Source: Lentinus brumalis (taxonomy: Eukaryota > Basidiomycota > Agaricomycetes > Polyporales > Polyporaceae). From it: a DNA stretch of 64,000 bases. Below are positions 59,413-64,000 of this stretch, piece after piece. The position numbers were made by a program, and so were the translations under genes. The notes below the pieces were generated by a model. The model had not been told where the DNA came from and searched no databases. It saw only the letters and a list, made by a program, of their open reading frames with translations. The stretch lies in contig MARA01000060.1 in assembly GCA_001792895.1 (NCBI GenBank), positions 120,549-184,548 on the forward strand, read 5' to 3'. The first letter of the stretch is position 1; each line of letters starts with the position of its first letter.

Positions 59413-59780
59413 TGTTACGAACAGCCTCCCCGGTACTATTCATTTCCTTTCCCAGTCATCCTATTGTTCGATCACCATGATTCCCATGGTCCCTCTCACG
59501 CTATTGTCTTCATCCATGATGTCTCTCACGCTATTGTCTTCTGACACTATTGTTCCCTCATGTATATAAGACCACCAGCGCTACCTGGGGACCCTCAGTT
59601 TCGACCTCTTGTCCCCAGGTAAGCCAAGCTGTACTTCGCTCTGTAGATACCTCTCTCAATACATCTTGTCCCCAGCCCTGATCATCGAGCCTTGCTCCGC
59701 TCTCGCTGCACAAGTGCTCGTCGACGCCCCTGCTCGTCTCGTGAGTCTTCCCTGATCCCCCTCGACGATCAGTCGTAACA
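59413..59780 (+). repeat. 3' LTR of gypsy element
   Basis: 368 bases, reads the same as the 5' LTR. Preceded by a polypurine tract (GGGAGGGGGG, about 59400-59409), and followed by the target duplicate CCTAT. Confidence 0.93.
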
Positions 59781-59795
59781 CCTATGACCACAGAC

Positions 59796-60090
59796 AGCGG
59801 CGGTATCGTGATTCTGACTACCCGTCAGGAGGCCATATGGGTCCTACCCCTTCCGGCGAGCAATAGACCACCAGAAAGAGTCGTCTCCTCTTTGAAATGC
59901 ATAGATACACATGGGCACAAAGTATGAAGTCTCCACAATGGCGGACAGTGGCAATATTGCGATTCTGACTACCCGTCAGGAGGCCATATGGGTCCTACCC
60001 CTTCCGGCGAGCAATAGACCACCAGAAAGAGTCGTCTCCTCTTTGAAATGCATGGATACACATGGGCACAAAGTATGAAGTCTCCACACT
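59796..60090 (+). repeat. Tandem repeat of about 151 bases, two copies
   Basis: Two adjacent units (GATTCTGACTACCCGTCAGG at 59810 and 59961) differing at few positions. Related fragments lie left of the gypsy element. Satellite-like subtelomeric repeat. Confidence 0.8.
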
Positions 60091-60267
60091 CATTGGCTGA
60101 CACGCTCATTTAGGGCAGGCTATAAGTCCGACAAGGTTCACCCCATGCCTCCTTCTCTTCTCCCACTGACCACCATCTGCCATCACAGGTCAGTAGACTG
60201 CATTGACGGGATTATGCACTGTGCCAACATGCCATTTTAGACCTCAGAAGACCATCCCAAGTAGTCA

Positions 60268-60926
60268 TGTCCATCCTGTCTGTCCTGGTTGAGATGTCCA
60301 TGTCGATATTGCGTATCCTCGCCCTATCTGAGCTCGATGAAGCACCACAAATGCTCCCGCTCCGATCTGTCCGTTGCGCATGCAAGGGGTTGGCTTTGCT
60401 GGGTACCAGCATTCAATGGGAGAATATCTACAGCCTCCGACTGTTACTGGTCGCTGCCGGCACAGCAGCTCATAACAGCCAGGGTCGTGCAGCTGCAGAG
60501 GTGAGTTGCTCACCGGTGCTGCACTTACTCTCCAGCTAATGTGGTGTTCACATACAAGTCTGGAAGCAGCGGCGAGGCTTCATCTGACCCCGGGGCATAC
60601 TCACCCCCCACCGTCTACCAATTCATTCGGTTCATCGATGTGCAGACACACCCCCAGCCTCCGATGCCGGCCACCGGAGTGCAGCAGCTTCTGGGCCTCC
60701 GTCGCGCTGGCGAGGCCCTTTTTCCCAACCTCCGCACATTACTGTGGAAGGTGCCATACGCGAGAAGTGGGAGCCTGCAGCTGTTCTGGCACACGGCTCG
60801 CCTGCACTCTGTCAACATCGATGGGCTTGCATGCCGTGATTCGTCTGACTTTCCACAGGAAATAGCGGACCTTCTCTGCCACCTTCCCTCAGTGCGGACG
60901 TTGCAGCTCACCTGGGCTGGATTTTG
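60268..60926 (+). pseudogene. F-box/LRR-like gene truncated by telomeric repeats
   Basis: ATG at 60268; first exon to about 60500 (SELDEAPQMLPLRSVRCACKGLALLGTS, resembling a degenerate F-box-like segment). An intron with GTGAGT and an acceptor near 60535 follows, then exon 2 with GVQQLLGLRRAGEALFPNLR, TLLWKVPYARSG and LLCHLPSVRTLQLTWAGF, the leucine-rich pattern of Agaricomycete F-box proteins. The frame runs straight into GGGTTAGGG at 60926 and the rest of the gene is absent. Reads as a gene cut off by a chromosome break and healed by telomere addition. Family assignment is by pattern only. Confidence 0.6.
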
Positions 60927-60952
60927 GGTTAGGGTTAGGGTTAGGGTTAGGG
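60926..60952 (+). repeat. Interstitial telomeric repeat (four TTAGGG units)
   Basis: GGG followed by four perfect TTAGGG units, in the same orientation as the terminal array. Marks a former chromosome end and the 3' boundary of the Penelope-like element. Confidence 0.92.
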
Positions 60953-60955
60953 AGG

Positions 60956-60972
60956 GCGGTGCGAAGCACCGC
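60956..60972 (-). other. Terminal hairpin of the Penelope-like element
   Basis: GCGGTGC and GCACCGC pair perfectly around a three-base loop, three bases from the internal telomeric tract. In the element RNA this hairpin would lie just before the 3' telomeric C-rich sequence and may help template choice or RT binding (inference). Confidence 0.55.
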
Positions 60973-61008
60973 ACTAAAGACGTGTGCTAAGAAAAGACTA
61001 TGTAGGCG

Positions 61009-61080
61009 AAGCAGCCAACAGGCTCGGTAGAGACTACCGCAGCTGCTGTTTCGCCTTTATACGGCTCATCAGGGCTGCTT
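61009..61080 (-). ncRNA. Hammerhead ribozyme (type I)
   Basis: Read 5' to 3' on the minus strand. Stem I 5' strand AAGCAGCC (61080-61073); core CTGATGA (61072-61066); stem II GCC-loop-GGC (61065-61053); core GAAA (61052-61049). Stem III CAG..CTG (61048-61046 with 61021-61019) encloses a GCT/AGC pair block and a six-pair CGGTAG/CTACCG hairpin. Then U-U (61018-61017) and the stem I 3' strand GGCTGCTT (61016-61009), exactly complementary to the first eight bases. All invariant core bases are present, and predicted cleavage follows 61017 (GUU triplet). Penelope-like elements are known to carry such ribozymes. Confidence 0.88.
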
Positions 61081-61101
61081 AGGTAAGATACCTGCTGTCA
61101 C

Positions 61102-61146
61102 TTAACTCCGATGTCGGACGGTGACTAATCCCGGCCTCGGAGTTAA
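61102..61146. repeat. Inverted repeat in 3' region of the Penelope-like element
   Basis: TTAACTCCGA (61102-61111) pairs perfectly with TCGGAGTTAA (61137-61146). Next to the ribozyme, possibly part of the same structured RNA. Confidence 0.6.
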
Positions 61147-61318
61147 TGACGCGATAACGCTTACGTTCCGATCCGCTTGACGCGGACCGATCAAGACATT
61201 GTCATGTAATATGACAGAAATGCCGAGTTCCGACATCAATTCTCTCACCCCACACCGGTTATGTCTCGGCCCGAGTCCGAGGTTCCCGCGAGGGGACACC
61301 GGTGTAATAATAGATATG

Positions 61319-61339
61319 CCGATCGGAGTTTCCGATCGG
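61319..61339. repeat. Nine-base hairpin
   Basis: CCGATCGGA and TCCGATCGG separated by GTT. Strong short hairpin of unknown role in the element 3' region. Confidence 0.55.
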
Positions 61340-61672
61340 AAATGGTTCCTCAAATCCTATTGGCTGGCAGCTGCCGTGACGGTGCCTACTAAGCCAGTAT
61401 ATAAGCCGGACCAGAGTCCGCCTAGTCCCCCAGAGCGCGCAACGGCTGCGCTCCGGACCGGTCGGATCACTCCGGCCGGCGGTAAAGGTAAGTGCCTGGC
61501 GACTAATTGACCCGGTCCGGGCCGTAGCGGAGCCGGGGTACAGAGCGCTTGGCTTCTTACCATAACAGGGTAGACTTCAGTCCGGGGTTAACCGGCTGTT
61601 CGGTCCGAGGCGTCTAGGCCTCGGGTCACGTGGCTGGGTGTAGGGCGCCTAAGGACGCACCTGCGGGTTCCC

Positions 61673-61798
61673 AGTTAGGTTCGGTTAGGATTTGGTTGGG
61701 GTTCGGTTCGGTTAGGGTTAGCTAACAGTTACGATGTCAGACAGATAAGCATAAATAACAATAAGTTATTAAGCACTCACGGTTAGGGTTGGGTTAGA
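61673..61798 (+). repeat. Degenerate telomere-like tracts
   Basis: G/T-rich runs of imperfect GGTTAG/GGTTCG units at 61673-61721 and GGTTAGGGTTGGGTTA at about 61783-61798. Short telomere-like stretches near the 3' end are a described feature of telomeric Penelope-like elements. They may also mark a junction between successive additions. Confidence 0.65.
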
Positions 61799-61893
61799 AC
61801 ACTGTACAACCCACGAACTAGTGACGTGTTCGCGTGAGTTACTATTGTTATCGCATCTGCGTATAAGGAATTAGTGAATAAAGATGTTCCCCA

Positions 61894-62223
61894 TTGGTCG
61901 AGTACCGATGGGGTCAGGAGACCTGGTTCACAGGCTGGTTTTTCATAGGCGTCCGAGGACTCCCAGCTACATGTGAACATTGTTTAAGCTACGGCCATTT
62001 GGCACCCAAATGTACCATGCGTGGGTTCAGCGCAACGGCTGAGGCGGTGTGCGGCCCAGGTAAAACCCCGGCAAAACACGGTGGATGCGGAACATTGCCG
62101 CAGAGCCACTTAACCATCCTCTCCCCAAACTCACATGGTAGTAATGGTGGTCCTACATTTGGGAGCTTCCGAAGAAGGCCCCGTCTCCTCGCTCGCCGTC
62201 ACGCGGACGATCAAGCGATTTAG
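61894..62223 (+). other. Short ORF with CCHC zinc knuckle, opposite to the RT
   Basis: Plus-strand frame of 109 codons containing TCEHCLSYGHLAPKC, an exact CX2CX4HX4C nucleic-acid-binding knuckle as in retroelement Gag/ORF1 proteins. It lies in the 3' region of the Penelope-like element on the opposite strand. Could be a remnant of another retroelement, or chance. Confidence 0.3.
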
Positions 62224-62266
62224 TCTTACGTAGCGAGGGCTGAACGAATCCCCAACGGAGAGACGC

Positions 62267-63887
62267 TCAACCGAAGAACATCTTATTCGGGGATGGCGAG
62301 CGACGATGAATATTATCACGATAGTCATTGCGATACGCGAGTTGCGCATCGTGATATTCTTCATGGTCAATAGTAACCGTCGACGGCCCAGCTAAGGGCT
62401 GGGTGTGTGCAACACCCATCCGCTGCACATGTGCAATAGACGTCGACGACTCGTCAATCCCTGTGAGAACCATCTTTTTCCAAAGACTGGTTAAATCAAA
62501 CATATTACGAGTGCGTTTGCGACTCGTGATCATTCGTCTATTTAGGATATTAATTTTTCTGACGTCGGGGATCAACAGGTGCCCCCCAAGGGTATCCGGG
62601 ACCTCAACGAAGAGGTCCGGCTTCACCTCGAGGTCTCCCATGTCGACCGTCGGTCTGGGCCAATCAGCGTTAGAAAACACTGTATTGAGCCCGGCGTCGG
62701 CACGCGAGTACCAATCACGCCAATATCCTAAGATGGTATCTCCTAATTCCTTGGCACTGAAATAATTCCATGCCGAGTTATACTCGGTTTTCAAGACCAG
62801 AACGCCCTCACTTTCGCTGGCGTCATGAGTAGAGTCACTAAGACGCCGTTCCCAGCGTTCTGTAGCGTTTTTCTTGACCCAAGTATATACAAGTTCCTGC
62901 GGATAGCCGCGCTTGACGTACAAGGCTACCAACTCTCGTACGCTGTCTAAGTAGGTGGTAAATTCACTACTAAGCACGGCCATCCGTGATAGTTCACCAA
63001 TAAACGTACCACGCTTGACATCAAGCGGGTGGTGACTTATCCACGGAATTCTTTCCATGTGGTTTCGTTGCTTCCTGAATGGCCTCCATTGAAGGCGACC
63101 GTCGCGATCAAAATAGAATGTCGCATCCAGGAAATTACAGCGCTCACTGCCAACTTCCCACAAGATTTCGCAACCATCGAACGCAATTAGATCTTTGCAG
63201 ATGCGTTTCGCGCTGTTACCATCACTTGCGCGGACGATCGCAAAGCAATCATCGATGTAACGACCATAGAAAGCAAATCTATTGTCGGTTAAGACTTTGC
63301 ATTTATTTTCAAAATACCAACCATAAAGATTGGCAAGGTCCGGAGACTCTGCAACGCCCATAGCTAGGCCTCGCTTTTGCAGGTAATGCTTGCCTTGAAA
63401 TTGCGAAATTAAAAGCTCACAACTAACATGTAAGCAGCGTCGGAAGATCTCAGCATATCGTCGCATTTGGCTGCCTTGAAACCCGGCAACGACGCCATCA
63501 TCTTCTGTTGCGTTGAATTCAACGACTTTATCCCCGTATTTGTAGTCGAGCCACATTTGGTACACGATATCCAAGCATGGTTCTAGTGGAATATTGGGGT
63601 AAAAAGCAACAACATCGCCGGTGACGAGATACCAGTTCTCGCCAAACGGCAACGACGGTAGTTGGAGCTGGCTCAATTTTTTCACCAAGTCTTTGGTTCC
63701 GTGTATAACGGTTGGCGCCGCTTGGATAAGCGGTTTAAGCTCTTTTGAAACAAATTTTCCGGCAGGGCCCATGATGACGGAGTGACATGGCACAATCGGC
63801 CTGAATCCTACAGGCTTTTTATGTATTTTGGGAATACCATAAAATTGCGGGTAGGCGAATGTTTCGCCGTCATCGCTTAATTTCGAC
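62267..63887 (-). CDS. Reverse transcriptase of telomeric Penelope-like element, 5' truncated
   Basis: About 540 codons remain, open from the telomere boundary to TAA/TAG at 62267; no start codon is needed because the 5' end is lost. From the N-terminus: QFYGIPKIHKKPVGFRPIVP (about 63830, Penelope/telomerase-type RT block), LVTGDVVAFYPNIPLE (catalytic Asp of motif A), KRGLAMGVAESPDLANLYG (motif B), FYGRYIDDCFAIV (YxDD, motif C), CNFLDATFYFD, and a thumb region. The C-terminal 180 residues contain no GIY-YIG motif. The frame also reads through the CCCTAA array without a stop in the part examined. The protein probably copied the element onto an exposed 3' telomeric overhang. Confidence 0.9.
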
Positions 63888-63922
<35 letters not shown>

Positions 63923-64000
63923 GGTTAGGGTTAGGGTTAGGGTTAGGGTTAGGGTTAGGGTTAGGGTTAGGGTTAGGGTTAGGGTTAGGGTTAGGGTTAG
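63888..64000 (+). repeat. Telomere, (TTAGGG)n
   Basis: About 18.8 units, all perfect except one TTTAGGG at 63900-63906. It reaches the end of the window, so this is the chromosome terminus, with the G-rich strand running 5' to 3' outward as expected. Confidence 0.97.

Larger units (their letters stand above)
53545..59780 (+). mobile_element. Ty3/gypsy chromovirus, full length
   Basis: LTR retrotransposon of 6.2 kb bounded by two 368-base LTRs (TGTTAC...GTAACA) that look identical, and flanked by the 5-base target duplication CCTAT (53540-53544 and 59781-59785). Order gag, protease, reverse transcriptase, RNase H, integrase, chromodomain is that of Ty3/gypsy chromoviruses. Identical LTRs mean a very recent insertion. 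Three reading-frame breaks are visible (near 54840, 56668 and 59250), each at or near a short run of one base or a GGA run. Confidence 0.93.
60953..63887 (-). mobile_element. Telomeric Penelope-like element lacking endonuclease (Coprina-like)
   Basis: Retroelement oriented with its 5' end toward the telomere. The RT frame fuses directly into the terminal TTAGGG array at 63888 (5' truncation), and the 3' end abuts an internal telomeric tract at 60926-60952. No GIY-YIG endonuclease follows the RT. This matches the endonuclease-deficient, telomere-associated Penelope-like elements described from basidiomycetes (Coprina) and rotifers (Athena). The 1.3 kb 3' region carries a hammerhead ribozyme, hairpins and degenerate telomeric tracts. 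It could alternatively be two nested elements, with a junction near the tracts at 61.7-61.8 kb. Confidence 0.82.

Noticed and set aside
59796..60090. Possible CRISPR-like array
   Set aside because: Two long adjacent repeats without spacers in a eukaryotic subtelomere; a simple tandem duplication.

Overview
The window is the right-hand end of a chromosome of a filamentous basidiomycete, most likely an Agaricomycete of the Polyporales type. It ends in about 18 uninterrupted TTAGGG repeats (63888-64000). Genes are split by many 45-70 base GT..AG introns. The gene content is typical of these fungi: F-box/LRR families, a HET protein, COMT-like O-methyltransferases, flavin monooxygenases, a Ty3/gypsy chromovirus and a telomeric Penelope-like element.

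Left third (1-29.7 kb): a paralogous array of two enzyme families. There are four class B flavin monooxygenases (FMO1 at 37-2114 minus, cut by the window edge; FMO2 at 9322 plus; FMO3 at 22468 plus; FMO4 at 26280 plus) and four O-methyltransferases (OMT1 at 4874 minus; OMT2 at 6510 plus, carrying a nonsense codon; OMT3 at 16483 minus; OMT4 at 20264 minus). Two OMT relics lie at 21.4 and 25.4 kb and one FMO relic at 29.4 kb. Each FMO has an OMT, or the decayed remains of one, directly upstream on the same strand, so the array looks like repeated duplication of an OMT-FMO module. Oxygenation followed by O-methylation of one small molecule is the natural inference, but no backbone synthase is present. 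A membrane-anchored protein with a Ser/Thr-rich stalk (12797-14452) sits in the middle.

Middle (29.7-51.4 kb): three related F-box/LRR-like genes (29782, 33923 and 36042) and an F-box relic (38.6 kb); a mitochondrial K+/H+ exchange-related protein (32269-33538); a HET-domain protein (39238-41139) with an internal 57-base tandem repeat; and a karyopherin of the importin-5/Kap121 type that stops early (44805-48878). The karyopherin is flanked by an inverted pair of kinase-like genes, one of them frameshifted.

Right end (51.4-64 kb): repeat-rich subtelomere. It has a MITE-like element with 16-base inverted termini, degenerate repeats of about 150 bases, and a complete Ty3/gypsy chromovirus (53545-59780; LTRs of 368 bases that look identical; target duplication CCTAT). 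The chromovirus shows an 11-base match between its R region and its primer-binding site (Tf1-type self-priming) and a -1 frameshift heptamer at the gag stop. Next comes an F-box-like gene cut off by telomeric repeats at 60926, a former chromosome end. Beyond it lies an endonuclease-less Penelope-like retroelement whose 5' end is fused in frame to the present telomere and whose 3' region contains what reads as a complete hammerhead ribozyme (61009-61080, minus strand).
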